Origin: Geminicoccaceae bacterium
Lineage (GTDB): Bacteria; Pseudomonadota; Alphaproteobacteria; Geminicoccales; Geminicoccaceae
Assembly: GCA_025062095.1 (NCBI GenBank)
Contig: JANXAZ010000032.1
Location: 1-38,351 of the forward strand
Reading direction: 5' to 3'
DNA length: 38,351 nucleotides
Of the stretch, positions 18,351 to 27,084 are shown piece by piece. A program made the translations under genes and the position numbers. Position 1 is the first letter of the stretch; every line of letters starts with the position of its first letter. The notes below the pieces were generated by a model. That model worked only from the letters and a program-made list of their open reading frames with translations, did not search any database and was not told the DNA's origin.

Positions 18351-19699
18351 TCGCGCAGCCGGTGCTGGCGGATGAGATCGTACAGGGTCGGCCGACTGAT
18401 CCCGAGAAGCGCCGCGGCTTGCGAGACGTTGCCGCCGGTGCGGGCGAGCGCGCGGGCGAGGGCTTCGCGTTCGGCCCGCTCGCGCACGAACCTGAGGTCG
18501 AGTTCGCGATCGTCGGCGGCCACGGTCGCGAGATCGAGATCGGCCACCGTGATCTTGGCCCCTTCGGCGAGGAGCACGGCGCGTTTGACGCGGTTCTGGA
18601 GCTCGCGGACGTTGCCGGGCCAGGCGTGATGGTCGATGGCGCGCAACGCCGCGGCGGTGAAGTCGCGCACCGGCCGGCCGAAGGCGGTCCGGTACTGGTC
18701 GAGGAAATGGCGGGCGAGCAGCACCGCGTCGCCCGGCCGCTCGCGCAGGGGCGGCAGCGGCACCTCGACCTCGGCGATGCGGTAGTAGAGATCCTCGCGG
18801 AACCGCCCTTCGACCATGAGCCGTTTGAGATCGCGATGGGTGGCGCAGACGATGCGCACGTCCACCCGGATCTCCTCCCGCCCGCCGAGCCGTTCGAGGG
18901 TGCGCTCCTGCAAGAAACGCAAGAGCTTGGCCTGCAGCTCGGGGCTCAGATCGCCGATCTCGTCCAAAAAGAGGGTGCCGCGATGGGCGAGCTCGAGCCG
19001 TCCGCGGGTCTGTTTGAGAGCGCCGGTGAAGGCGCCGCGCTCGAAACCGAAGAGTTCGGCTTCGAGAAGGGTGGAGGGGATCGCGGCGCAGTTGATCGCC
19101 ACGAAGCGACCGTTGCGTCGCGGCGACAGATCGTGGAGCGCGCGCGCGAGCACCTCCTTGCCGGTGCCGGTCTCGCCCAGGAGCAATACGCTCGCATCCG
19201 AAGGCGCGACCTTCTCGATCAGCCGACACGCCGCGCGGAAGGCCGGGCTGCGCCCGACCATACCGGGAAGGGCGGGGCTCGCCGGCTCGGCGAGCGCACG
19301 GCGGACCTCTTCTTCGAGTTCGCTCACGAAAAAGGCGCGCTCGAGCACGCGCGCGAGCGTCTCGAGATCGACGGGCTTGGTGTAGAAGTCCGAGGCTCCG
19401 AGGGCGATGGCGCGCAGCGCGTGATCGCGCCCCTCGCGGCCGGTCATGACCACCACCCGGATCTGCGGGCGGATCCGCAGCATCTCTTCGAGGGCGCGGA
19501 AGCCCTCCGAGACCTGTGTCGGATCGGGTGGCAATCCGAGATCGAGCAGAGCCACCTGAGGGGCGCGAGCGCGCAGGAGCGCGATCGCCTCGTCGCGGTC
19601 GCGGGCTTGCAGGAGTTCGAAGGAGGCGAGCTGCCAGCGGAGCTGGCGCTGCAGCCCCTCGTCGTCCTCGACCACGAGCAAGCGGCGCTGCGCGCTCAT
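18347..19699 (-). CDS. prsR: Sigma-54-dependent response regulator PrsR (PEP-CTERM-box type)
   Basis: A 450-residue NtrC-class activator. The receiver spans 1-125, with phosphoacceptor Asp53 in ALLDLGLPPD, Thr in VVMTG and Lys in FYTKPV. The AAA+ domain spans about 145-385, with Walker A GETGTGKE (175-182), the sigma-54 contact loop GAFTGA (222-227) and Walker B TLFLDEIGD. A Fis-type helix-turn-helix closes the protein (GNVSQAAALLGISRPTLYDL, about 423-442). The receiver/HTH pairing and the adjacent PrsK identify the family that activates PEP-CTERM and EPS genes with RpoN. It overlaps prsK by four bases (19696-19699). No convincing -24/-12 promoter or rpoN gene was found in the window. Confidence 0.93.
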   Translation of the reverse strand: MSAQRRLLVVEDDEGLQRQLRWQLASFELLQARDRDEAIALLRARAPQVALLDLGLPPDPTQVSEGFRALEEMLRIRPQIRVVVMTGREGRDHALRAIALGASDFYTKPVDLETLARVLERAFFVSELEEEVRRALAEPASPALPGMVGRSPAFRAACRLIEKVAPSDASVLLLGETGTGKEVLARALHDLSPRRNGRFVAINCAAIPSTLLEAELFGFERGAFTGALKQTRGRLELAHRGTLFLDEIGDLSPELQAKLLRFLQERTLERLGGREEIRVDVRIVCATHRDLKRLMVEGRFREDLYYRIAEVEVPLPPLRERPGDAVLLARHFLDQYRTAFGRPVRDFTAAALRAIDHHAWPGNVRELQNRVKRAVLLAEGAKITVADLDLATVAADDRELDLRFVRERAEREALARALARTGGNVSQAAALLGISRPTLYDLIRQHRLRD

Positions 19700-21726
19700 C
19701 CGATCGGCTCCGTGAGAGGCAAGAGGATCCTCGCCGTGGTCCCCCGCCCGGGACGGCTCTCGAGCTCGAGCCGGCCGCCGAGGCTTTCGACGTGCTCGCG
19801 CGCCGCGGCCAAGCCGATGCCGAGCCCTTTGGGCTTGGTCGTCACGAACGGACGGAACACCGCGCCTTCCGAGGCTTCGGCGGAGAGCCCGGGGCCGCCG
19901 TCGATCACCTCGATGATCGCGAGTTCGCCCTCCCGTCGCAACCGGAGCTCCACCGGACCGCGCTCCTCTGTCGCTTCGAAAGCGTTATCGAGCAGATGGC
20001 GCAAGGCGGCGAGCAGGCGTTCGGGATCGATGCGGGCGGGAAGCCGCGCGACGCGAGCGACGAGCCGCGGCCTGCGTTCGAGCCGCGAGCCGCGCGCCTG
20101 CGCGAGCAGGGGCACGAGATCGACCGGCTCGCGCGCGCTCGGAAGGCCGTTTTCGCGCAGCCGCTCGAGCAGGCGGCGCAAGCGGACGACGCTCTCGTCG
20201 AGCGTCTGTCGGAGGTCGCGACGGAAGGCCGGATCGTCCATGTGCCGGCGCGCGTTGTCGGCGGCGAGCGCGAGTTCGGCGAGGAGGTTCTTGAGGTCGT
20301 GGACGAGGAAGGCGAAGCGGCGACCGAAGGCGGAGAACTGCTGGGCCTCGGCGAGCGCTCGGGTGGCGCGGTCCTCGGCGAGATAAGACGCGGCCTCGCG
20401 GGCGAGGATGCGCAACAGCCGCTTTTCCGCGGGATCCAACTGCCGGCAGGCGCGCGGTGCGGCGAGGACGACGAAGCCGAAGGGCCGGCCCCGGTGCACG
20501 AGGGGGAGGAACAGCCATCCCCTGGGCGGCCGCGGCAGACGTTCGGCCCAGCCGGGCGGACCGGGCACGGCGGCGAGGCGTTCGAGCTCGATCGGCTCGT
20601 CGAGCCGGCCCAACAGGGCGGAAAGACCGGGAACGTCGACGAGGGGACTCCTGGGCCGCTCGAGGTTGCGGATGGCGACGAGCTCGAAGCGGTCGTCCCC
20701 GCGGTGCAGCCAGATCGCCCCTCCGGTCGCATCGACCGCCTCGGCGATCGCCCGGATCACCCGCAGCGGCAGTTCCTCCTCGGCCGTCGCGCCTTCGCCG
20801 GTGACGGTGTCCAGGAAGCGGAGCCATTCGCGCTCGTAATCGAAGCGCTCTCCGGAAAGACGACCCGAGAACTTGCGGGCGAAGGCGCGGACGGTGCCCG
20901 AAGCGGCGAGCAGGCCCAGAGCGAGGACGGCGAAGAGCGCGGCGGCGAACACGAGCCCCGGCCCGAGCCCGGGCACCAGGCGTAAGGATTCGAAGGCGAG
21001 CCAGCCGACCAGGGCCCCGTAGAGCGTCACGAGCCCGGCCGCCAGGCCGCCGGCGGCGATCCCGGGCAACCGCGGGCCGGGCTCGCGCGTGTCGCGCAGC
21101 CGACGCAAGGAGACGAGGACGAGCGGTGCGGCGAAAAAGGTGGCGAGCGCCTCGGGCAGGTCGAGCCCGGCGGCGAGCCGGTCCCCGCCCGAAACACCCC
21201 ACAGCGCCGAGACGAGATCGAAGGCGAGGATCGCGACGACGCCGGCGAGAAGATATTTGAGCTGCCAGAACCGCACCTCGTCGAGGGCACGCAACACCAT
21301 CGCGAGCGCGAGGAATCCCGCGAGCGCGAGCACCGCCTCCGCGCCCGCGCGCCAAAAACCGGGCTCGGGTTCGAGCGCGAGGGCGAAGAGGACGGCCGCG
21401 ACGGCGAGCGCGAGCAGCCTGCGGCCCCCCGAGCCGAGGGCCGACCACGGGCCGCTTCCGTTTCCCGCCCAGCCCGAAAGGGCGAGGGTCCAGGCGAAGG
21501 GTTCGAGGATCTGCGCGGCGCGCGCGAGAACGAGAGCGGCGGGCTCGAGCTCGGCGAGGGCGCGCGTCGCGGCGGCGAGGGCGGTGGCGAGGAGGGCCGC
21601 ATCCAGACGTACGGTTTTCTTGCGCTCTTCTTCAATTGTTAAACGATAAACGCCGAGCCAAATCCCGACGAAGGCGAACGAGGCCAGAAACCAACCCCAG
21701 GTCGCGATCGTCGGACTGCCGGCCAT
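19696..21726 (-). CDS. prsK: XrtA/PEP-CTERM-type membrane histidine kinase PrsK
   Basis: A 676-residue sensor kinase. The N-terminal half (about 8-275) has eight or more hydrophobic segments, as in PrsK. A GAF-like domain follows (about 300-450, with GGAIWLHRGDDRFELVAIRN). The phosphoacceptor site is FLVHDLKNLLAEL (His476), with the family-typical HDLKN box. The ATPase domain has NAFEAT, IDGGPGLS, FVTTKPKGLGIGLAAAREH and a GRGTTA loop. It is coupled to PrsR by ATGA and begins 6 bases after the stop of the upstream sugar transferase gene, so the three genes form one operon. The signal it senses is unknown. Confidence 0.92.
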   Translation of the reverse strand: MAGSPTIATWGWFLASFAFVGIWLGVYRLTIEEERKKTVRLDAALLATALAAATRALAELEPAALVLARAAQILEPFAWTLALSGWAGNGSGPWSALGSGGRRLLALAVAAVLFALALEPEPGFWRAGAEAVLALAGFLALAMVLRALDEVRFWQLKYLLAGVVAILAFDLVSALWGVSGGDRLAAGLDLPEALATFFAAPLVLVSLRRLRDTREPGPRLPGIAAGGLAAGLVTLYGALVGWLAFESLRLVPGLGPGLVFAAALFAVLALGLLAASGTVRAFARKFSGRLSGERFDYEREWLRFLDTVTGEGATAEEELPLRVIRAIAEAVDATGGAIWLHRGDDRFELVAIRNLERPRSPLVDVPGLSALLGRLDEPIELERLAAVPGPPGWAERLPRPPRGWLFLPLVHRGRPFGFVVLAAPRACRQLDPAEKRLLRILAREAASYLAEDRATRALAEAQQFSAFGRRFAFLVHDLKNLLAELALAADNARRHMDDPAFRRDLRQTLDESVVRLRRLLERLRENGLPSAREPVDLVPLLAQARGSRLERRPRLVARVARLPARIDPERLLAALRHLLDNAFEATEERGPVELRLRREGELAIIEVIDGGPGLSAEASEGAVFRPFVTTKPKGLGIGLAAAREHVESLGGRLELESRPGRGTTARILLPLTEPIG

Positions 21727-21732
21727 CCGGTC

Positions 21733-23097
21733 TCAGCGCGCACCGTTCCCCCAGACCACGACTCGCAACGTCTGAGCGAGTATCAAGAGGTCGAGGAACA
21801 AGCTCCAGTTCTTAACGTAATAGATGTCATACTCCAATTTCGTCCGCGTGTCTTCGACACTGGCGGCGTAAGGATGATGGAGTTGGGCCCAGCCGGCGAG
21901 GCCCGGGCGCACCCGGTGGCGTTCGGAGAACAGGGGCAACTCGCGCGCGATGAGCGCGACGAACTCCGGGCGCTCGGGGCGGGGACCGACGAAGCTCATC
22001 TCGCCGCGGAGCACGTTGATCAGCTGGGGCAGCTCGTCGATCCGCGTGCGGCGCAGGATCCGGCCGATGCGCGTGATCCGCCGATCGTCGCGCGCCGCCC
22101 AGCGCGGCCCGTCCCGCTCGGCGTCGATGCGCATGCTGCGCAATTTGAGCATCGAGAAGGGAACGCCGTTGCGCCCGACCCGGATCTGACGGAACAAAAC
22201 GGGCCCCCCGTCCTCGAGCTTGATCAAGAGGGCGGCGAGCAACAGAAGCGGGGCGAAGAAGACGAGGCCGACGGCGGCACAGGAGACGTCGATCAGTCGC
22301 TTGGCGAAGGCGTCGAGACTTCCCTGGGTGAAACCTTCGCCGAAGATCAGCCAGCCGGGGCGGATCCAGTCGAGGTCGACCCGTCCCGTCTGGCGCTCGA
22401 AGAAGGTCTCGTATTCGCTCACCGGTACGCCGGCCAGCCGACAGCGCAAAAGCGCCCGCACGGGCAGACATCCGCGGCGCTCGCGCGTCGCCACGACGAT
22501 CTCGTCGATCCGCTCGGCGCGGCAGAGGGCGAGCAAATGCTCCTCGTCGTTGGCGCCGCCGAGCGCCTCCGACGACAGGATCGTGTGCACGACGCGGAAC
22601 GGGGCGAGGCCGAGCGCGCCTTCGAGTGCGCGGAGCCGCGCGACGCCCTCGGCGTCGCCCAGCACCAGGATGCGCCGACGGAAAGCGTCGCGCCCCACCA
22701 GCCACAAGAAGATGCGACGGATGCCGAGCGCCAGCGCCGCGCTCGCCGGGATCGCGATCACCAGCGCCGAACGCCAGATGTCGAGCCCGCGGAAGACGTA
22801 CACGAGGACCGCGAGGACCACGAAGCCGAGCACGAAGGCGGCCAGCATGCGGATCGCGACGGTGCGCATGTCGCCCACCGCGGCGCGCTCGTAGAGCCCG
22901 GTGGCGAGGAAGCTCGCACTCATCACCGAGGCGTAGACGAGCGCCGGCAGCGCGTGCGCTCTCAACTCGGAGCTGATCATTTGCAGATCGGCATAGCGCG
23001 CAAAGTATCCGATGTAAAAACAAGCGAGAAAGCTCGCGAGCTCGATCAACCCCAAAGCAAGAAGCGCCGGTTCCACATAGTGGCGAAAGATACGCAT
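21733..23097 (-). CDS. Membrane phospho-sugar transferase, TIGR03013-like (XrtA system)
   Basis: A 454-residue polyprenyl-phosphate sugar-1-phosphate transferase that probably starts EPS synthesis by moving a sugar phosphate from a nucleotide sugar to undecaprenyl phosphate. The N-terminal part (about 10-135) has four membrane segments. A central Rossmann-like CoA-binding region has RRILVLGDAEGVARL. The C-terminal catalytic domain starts KRLIDVSCAAVGLVFFAPLL. It contains LFRQIRVGRNGVPFSMLKLR, RRTRIDELPQLINVLRGEMS, FVGPRPERPEF and RPGLAGWAQLHHPYAAS, all typical. Overall layout matches the XrtA/PEP-CTERM-associated family. GGGAGA precedes the ATG at 23097. It is divergent from the flippase and first in the operon with prsK-prsR. 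Confidence 0.93.
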   Translation of the reverse strand: MRIFRHYVEPALLALGLIELASFLACFYIGYFARYADLQMISSELRAHALPALVYASVMSASFLATGLYERAAVGDMRTVAIRMLAAFVLGFVVLAVLVYVFRGLDIWRSALVIAIPASAALALGIRRIFLWLVGRDAFRRRILVLGDAEGVARLRALEGALGLAPFRVVHTILSSEALGGANDEEHLLALCRAERIDEIVVATRERRGCLPVRALLRCRLAGVPVSEYETFFERQTGRVDLDWIRPGWLIFGEGFTQGSLDAFAKRLIDVSCAAVGLVFFAPLLLLAALLIKLEDGGPVLFRQIRVGRNGVPFSMLKLRSMRIDAERDGPRWAARDDRRITRIGRILRRTRIDELPQLINVLRGEMSFVGPRPERPEFVALIARELPLFSERHRVRPGLAGWAQLHHPYAASVEDTRTKLEYDIYYVKNWSLFLDLLILAQTLRVVVWGNGAR

Positions 23098-23237
23098 GCC
23101 GTTCGATTCTCCCGGGATACGTCTCCTGCTCGGTTCCCGTCGCGCCTCTTCAACGATAACATATTCGGTGATCGGTCAACTCCCGTTGCCGGTCGGGCGA
23201 CGCCCGGTGCGCCGCTCCGACCCACCACTGGAGAAGG
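23098..23237. promoter_or_regulatory. Divergent promoter region, sugar transferase / flippase
   Basis: These 140 bases separate the minus-strand transferase-prsK-prsR operon from the plus-strand flippase operon. An AT-richer patch (about 23150-23180, AACGATAACATATTC) probably holds promoter elements. On the minus strand TTGACC is followed by TATCGT at a 15-base spacing, a weak sigma-70 match. I found no GG-N10-GC pair for sigma-54. Confidence 0.35.
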
Positions 23238-24728
23238 ATGCGCGACCTCGGGCGGAAAATCGCCAAGGGCGCCGCCTGGATGGTGGCCCTGCGCTTGATC
23301 TCGCGGCTTCTGGGCGTGGTGAGCACGCTCGTGCTCGCCCGTCTGCTCGCCCCCGAAGATTTCGGGCTCGTCGCGCTCGCCACGACCGTGATCGCGCTTC
23401 TGGACATCGCGAGCGAGTTCAACTTCGATCTCGCCTTGATCCGCGACCGCGACGCCGGCCGCGCCGAGTACGACACCGCTTGGACCCTGATCATCCTCAA
23501 ATGCGCGCTTCTCGCCGCCCTGCTCGTCGCGCTCGCCGGACCCGCCGCCTCCTTCTTCGGCGACGAGCGGCTGCGGCCGATCTTCTGGGTCCTGGCCGGC
23601 TGTCTTCTCCTCGAAGGGTTCGGCAACATCGGCACGGTCGATTTCCGCCGCGATCTCGATATCGCCAAAGAGTTCCGCTTCCATCTCTGGGGCCGGCTCG
23701 CCCAGGTCGGCACCGCCGTGCCTCTGGCCTTCTGGCTGGGCGACTGGCGCGCTCTGGTGGCCGGCATCTGTGCGCGCTACGGGGCGCTGTTCTTGGCGAG
23801 CTGGACGATGGCGGCCTACCGACCGCGACTCTCGCTCGCCCGCTGGCGCGAACTCGTCCGGTTCTCGAAGTGGGTGCTCGTGAACAACGGCCTCGGTTAC
23901 CTGCGCGAGCGCATCGATCAGCTCGTCGTCGGCAAGCTCCTCGGCCCCGCTCCCCTGGGTCTTTACGCCGTCGCCCAGGAGATCGCCGATCTGCCGGCGA
24001 GCGAACTCGCCCAACCCGTGGCGCGCGCGGCCTATCCGGGCTTCGCCAGGCTCGCCCACGAGCCGGCGCGGCTCGCGCGGGCCTTTCTCGATTCGCTCGC
24101 CTCCCTTCTCGTCGTGACCGTGCCGGCGGCGGTGGGGATCGCGATCCTCGCCGATCCTCTGGTGCGCGTGCTCCTCGGCCCCAAATGGCTCGAAGCCGCA
24201 CCGCTCGTCGCCGCCCTCGCCTTCTACGGCGCGATGCGCAGCGCCTCCGCTCTGGTGGGACCGCTTCTTCTGGCGCTCGGACGGGTGCGGATCGAGCCCG
24301 CGATGATCGCGCTCCACCTCCTGCTCCTCGTCCCCCTGCTCTCGATCCTCGTCGCCGAGGCGGGGCTTTTCGGTGCGGCGATCGCGCTCGGCGTCTGCGC
24401 CGCCGCGCATCTGCTCCTCGGCCTTTGTGTCGTCGGCCGTCTTCTCGCCATCGGGCCGCGCGCCGTGCTCGGGCGTGTCTGGCGCGGTCTCGTCGCGAGC
24501 GCGCTCATGGCGGCGGCGGTCCACGCCTTGTGCGCGCGGATCGACCCCCCGCTCCTGCAGCTCGCCCTCGGCATCCCCGCGGGCGCCGCCGTCTACGCTG
24601 CGAGCCTGTTCGCGCTCTGGTGGGCCTGCGGACGTCCCCCCGGGCCCGAGCGGATGGTTCTGTTCGAGCTCGCGGCCACGCGCGCGATCCCCCTCTTGGA
24701 CCGGCTCCTCGCGGGAGCGCGGCGGTGA
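23238..24728 (+). CDS. Wzx-like polysaccharide flippase (MOP superfamily)
   Basis: A 496-residue integral membrane protein with 12-14 predicted hydrophobic helices. It starts KIAKGAAWMVALRLISRLLG and continues TLVLARLLAPEDFGLVALAT, the typical beginning of lipopolysaccharide/EPS flippases. FSKWVLVNNGLGYLRERIDQ and VVGKLLGPAPLGLYAVAQEI are further family landmarks. It would move undecaprenyl-linked repeat units across the inner membrane. GGAGAAGG directly precedes the ATG at 23238. It leads a plus-strand operon with two glycosyltransferases, the first joined by a GTGA overlap. No Wzy polymerase is recognisable in the window. Confidence 0.9.
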   Translation: MRDLGRKIAKGAAWMVALRLISRLLGVVSTLVLARLLAPEDFGLVALATTVIALLDIASEFNFDLALIRDRDAGRAEYDTAWTLIILKCALLAALLVALAGPAASFFGDERLRPIFWVLAGCLLLEGFGNIGTVDFRRDLDIAKEFRFHLWGRLAQVGTAVPLAFWLGDWRALVAGICARYGALFLASWTMAAYRPRLSLARWRELVRFSKWVLVNNGLGYLRERIDQLVVGKLLGPAPLGLYAVAQEIADLPASELAQPVARAAYPGFARLAHEPARLARAFLDSLASLLVVTVPAAVGIAILADPLVRVLLGPKWLEAAPLVAALAFYGAMRSASALVGPLLLALGRVRIEPAMIALHLLLLVPLLSILVAEAGLFGAAIALGVCAAAHLLLGLCVVGRLLAIGPRAVLGRVWRGLVASALMAAAVHALCARIDPPLLQLALGIPAGAAVYAASLFALWWACGRPPGPERMVLFELAATRAIPLLDRLLAGARR

Positions 24729-25942
24729 GCGGAGCCGAAAGGACCTTTCGCACGCTCGTCGTCTGCGGTCTCTATCCCAGCCGCGCCCGCCCCACCTTCG
24801 GCGTGTTCGTCGAGAACCGACTGCGCCGGCTCGCGGCCACCGGCCGCGTGCAGCCCACCGTGCTCGCGCCCTTGCCTTGGTATCCGTCTTGCGCGCGCAC
24901 CTTTCCCGCCCTCGCACCCCTCCTCGCCACACCGGCCCGCGAGGAGCGCTTCGGGATCCCGGTCTTCTATCCGCGCTACGCGCACCTCCCGCGCCTGGGC
25001 GTGCTCGTCCAACCCTGGACGGTCTACCGCGCGCTGCTCCCGATCGTCCGCCGGTTGCTCCGCTCCGGCCGACGCTTCGATCTCGTCGACGCCCACTACG
25101 GTTATCCCGACGGCGTCGCCGCGGCGCTTCTCGCCGATCGGTTGGATCTGCCGCTCGTGATCACCGCCCGCGGCACCGATCTCAACCTGATCGCGCGCGC
25201 CTTCGTCCCGCGCCTGTGGCTGCGCCGCGCCGTCTTCCGCGCTCAGGGCCTGGTCGCGGTCTGCGGCGCGCTCGCCCGTGTCTGGCAGGAGCTCGGCGCG
25301 CCCCCCGAGCGCATCCGGGTCCTGCGCAACGGCGTCGATCTCGCGCTCTTCCGCCCGCTTCCGCGCGAACCGTTGCGCGCCGCGGCCGGGCTCGACGGCC
25401 CCGTGCTCCTGTGCGTGGGCCAGCTCGTCGAGCGCAAAGGGGTGCATCTCGTGCTCGACGCGCTCGTCGATCTGCCCCGGGCGACGCTCTTGATCGTCGG
25501 CGACGGGCCCCTGCGCCGGTCCCTCGAGCAGCGCGCGCGCAGCCTGGGGATCGCGCACCGCGTGCGCTTTCTGGGCAGCGTCCCGCACGAGGAGTTGCCG
25601 GCCGTCTACAATCTCGCCGATGTGCTCGTCCTCGCCTCCTCGCGCGAGGGCTGGCCCAACGTGCTCCTCGAAGCGATGGCCTGCGGCACCCCGGTGGTCG
25701 CCACCGCCGTCTGGGGAACGCCCGAGGTCGTGCGCGCACCGGAAGCCGGCCGGCTGATCGGCGAGCGCAGCCCCGAGGCCATCCGCGCGGCGATCCTCGA
25801 TCTCCTGGCCCGTCCGCCCGCTCGCGCCGCCACCCGCGCTTACGCCGAAGCCTTCGGTTGGGAACCGACGATCGCGGGGCACATCGCGCTCTTCGAGGAG
25901 ATCCGGGCCGATTGGTGCGGCCGAGGCCGCGCGGAGCCGTGA
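24725..25942 (+). CDS. Glycosyltransferase, GT4 type
   Basis: A 405-residue GT-B glycosyltransferase. The N-terminal domain has VVCGLYPSRARPTFGVFVEN and DAHYGYPDGVAAALLA. The C-terminal domain has VLRNGVDLALFRPL, VGQLVERKGVHLVLDAL, VGDGPLRRSLEQRA and SSREGWPNVLLEAMACG, with the expected E-x7-E arrangement for a nucleotide-sugar donor. The GTG at 24725 overlaps the flippase stop (GTGA), so translation is coupled; the longer open frame upstream is antisense to nothing useful and is not used. It ends in another GTGA with the next gene. Sugar specificity is unknown. Confidence 0.9.
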   Translation: MSGAERTFRTLVVCGLYPSRARPTFGVFVENRLRRLAATGRVQPTVLAPLPWYPSCARTFPALAPLLATPAREERFGIPVFYPRYAHLPRLGVLVQPWTVYRALLPIVRRLLRSGRRFDLVDAHYGYPDGVAAALLADRLDLPLVITARGTDLNLIARAFVPRLWLRRAVFRAQGLVAVCGALARVWQELGAPPERIRVLRNGVDLALFRPLPREPLRAAAGLDGPVLLCVGQLVERKGVHLVLDALVDLPRATLLIVGDGPLRRSLEQRARSLGIAHRVRFLGSVPHEELPAVYNLADVLVLASSREGWPNVLLEAMACGTPVVATAVWGTPEVVRAPEAGRLIGERSPEAIRAAILDLLARPPARAATRAYAEAFGWEPTIAGHIALFEEIRADWCGRGRAEP

Positions 25943-27084
25943 GGATCCTCTACCACCATCGGCTCGCCTCCAAGGACGGACAGCTCGTGCACGTCGAGGA
26001 GGTCGTCCGCGCCTTGCGCCGGCGCGGCCACGAGGTCACCGTGCTCGCTCCGCCCCTTTACGCCGATCGCCCCTTCGGAGCCGGAGGCGGCATCGTGGAC
26101 GTGCTCAAGCGCACGCTGCCGGCCGCGCTCTACGAGCTTCTCGAACTCGCCTTCGGGCTTCTCGCGAGCCTGCGGCTGTGGCGCGCGACGCGCCGGCTGC
26201 GCCCCGATCTGGTCTACGAGCGCTACAGTCTGCACACACCGGCGGGCGCCTTCGTCCGCCTTCTCACCGGGACGCCGTTTCTGCTCGAGGTCAACGCGCC
26301 TCTCGCCGAGGAGCGGGCGCGCTTCGACGGGCTCGCGCTCGTCGCCCTCGCGCGTGCCGTCGAGCGTTGGATCTGGCGCCGCGCCGATCGTCTGCTCGTG
26401 GTCACCGCCGTCCTCGGCGAACGCGTGAAGGCGGCGGGCGTCGCACCCGAGCGGATCGTGGTCGTGCCCAACGGGGTCGATCTCGCGCGGTTGGGCGAGG
26501 CGCCCGAACGGGGCGAGGCGCGCCGGGCGCTCGGCATCGGCGAGGAGCTCGTGCTCGGCTTCGTGGGTTTCCTCAAAGCCTGGCACGGGCTCGATCGCGT
26601 TCTCGACTGGCTCGCACGGCCGCAGCGCGCGAACGCGCTCCTCCTCGTCGCGGGGGACGGGCCGCACGCGCCCATCCTGCGCGAACGCGCATCCCGCCTC
26701 GGGCTCGAGAAGCGGGTGCGGTTTCTGGGAGTCGTCCCGCGGGAGCGGGTTCCGGCCGTGATCCGGGCCTTCGACATCGCGCTGCAGCCCGCGGTGGTGG
26801 ACTACGCCTGCCCGCTCAAGCTCGTCGAATACATGGCGCTCGGCTGCGCGATCCTGGCGCCCGACGCGCCCAATATCCGCGAGCTCGTCGAACACGGCCG
26901 CGACGCTTGGCTGGTCGGGCCGGAAGGGCTGTTCGAAGGTCTCGACCGGCTCGCCGACGATCCGGCGTTGCGCGCGCGCTTGGGAGCGGCCGCGCGGGCC
27001 ACGGTGCTCGAACGCGATCTCGGTTGGGACGCCAATGCGCGGCGGATCGAAGCCCTCGCGGCCGAACTCGGGATCGCGCGCTAA
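25939..27084 (+). CDS. Glycosyltransferase, GT4 type
   Basis: A 381-residue GT-B glycosyltransferase beginning at GTG 25939, inside the GTGA overlap with the previous gene. N-terminal landmarks are YHHRLASKDGQLVHVEEVVR and PDLVYERYSLHTPAG. Donor-domain landmarks are VVPNGVDLARLGEA, GFVGFLKAWHGLDRVLDWL, AGDGPHAPILRERA and YACPLKLVEYMALGCAILAP. The last has Lys-Leu-x-Glu-Tyr in place of the more common EGxPxxxLEAM, as in a GT4 subgroup. It is the last gene of the flippase operon. Its TAA overlaps the TAG of the convergent glycosyltransferase at 27081 (CTAA). Confidence 0.89.
   Translation: MRILYHHRLASKDGQLVHVEEVVRALRRRGHEVTVLAPPLYADRPFGAGGGIVDVLKRTLPAALYELLELAFGLLASLRLWRATRRLRPDLVYERYSLHTPAGAFVRLLTGTPFLLEVNAPLAEERARFDGLALVALARAVERWIWRRADRLLVVTAVLGERVKAAGVAPERIVVVPNGVDLARLGEAPERGEARRALGIGEELVLGFVGFLKAWHGLDRVLDWLARPQRANALLLVAGDGPHAPILRERASRLGLEKRVRFLGVVPRERVPAVIRAFDIALQPAVVDYACPLKLVEYMALGCAILAPDAPNIRELVEHGRDAWLVGPEGLFEGLDRLADDPALRARLGAAARATVLERDLGWDANARRIEALAAELGIAR

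Noticed and set aside
21628-21660. AT-rich patch with GTTAAACGATAAACG as an internal promoter
   Set aside because: It encodes the start of PrsK (a basic/acidic helix after the first membrane segment) and has no pair of boxes. Codon needs explain it.
23046-24932. 628-codon open frame on the minus strand
   Set aside because: It is antisense to the flippase; composition is Glu/Arg/Gly-rich without a fold signature.
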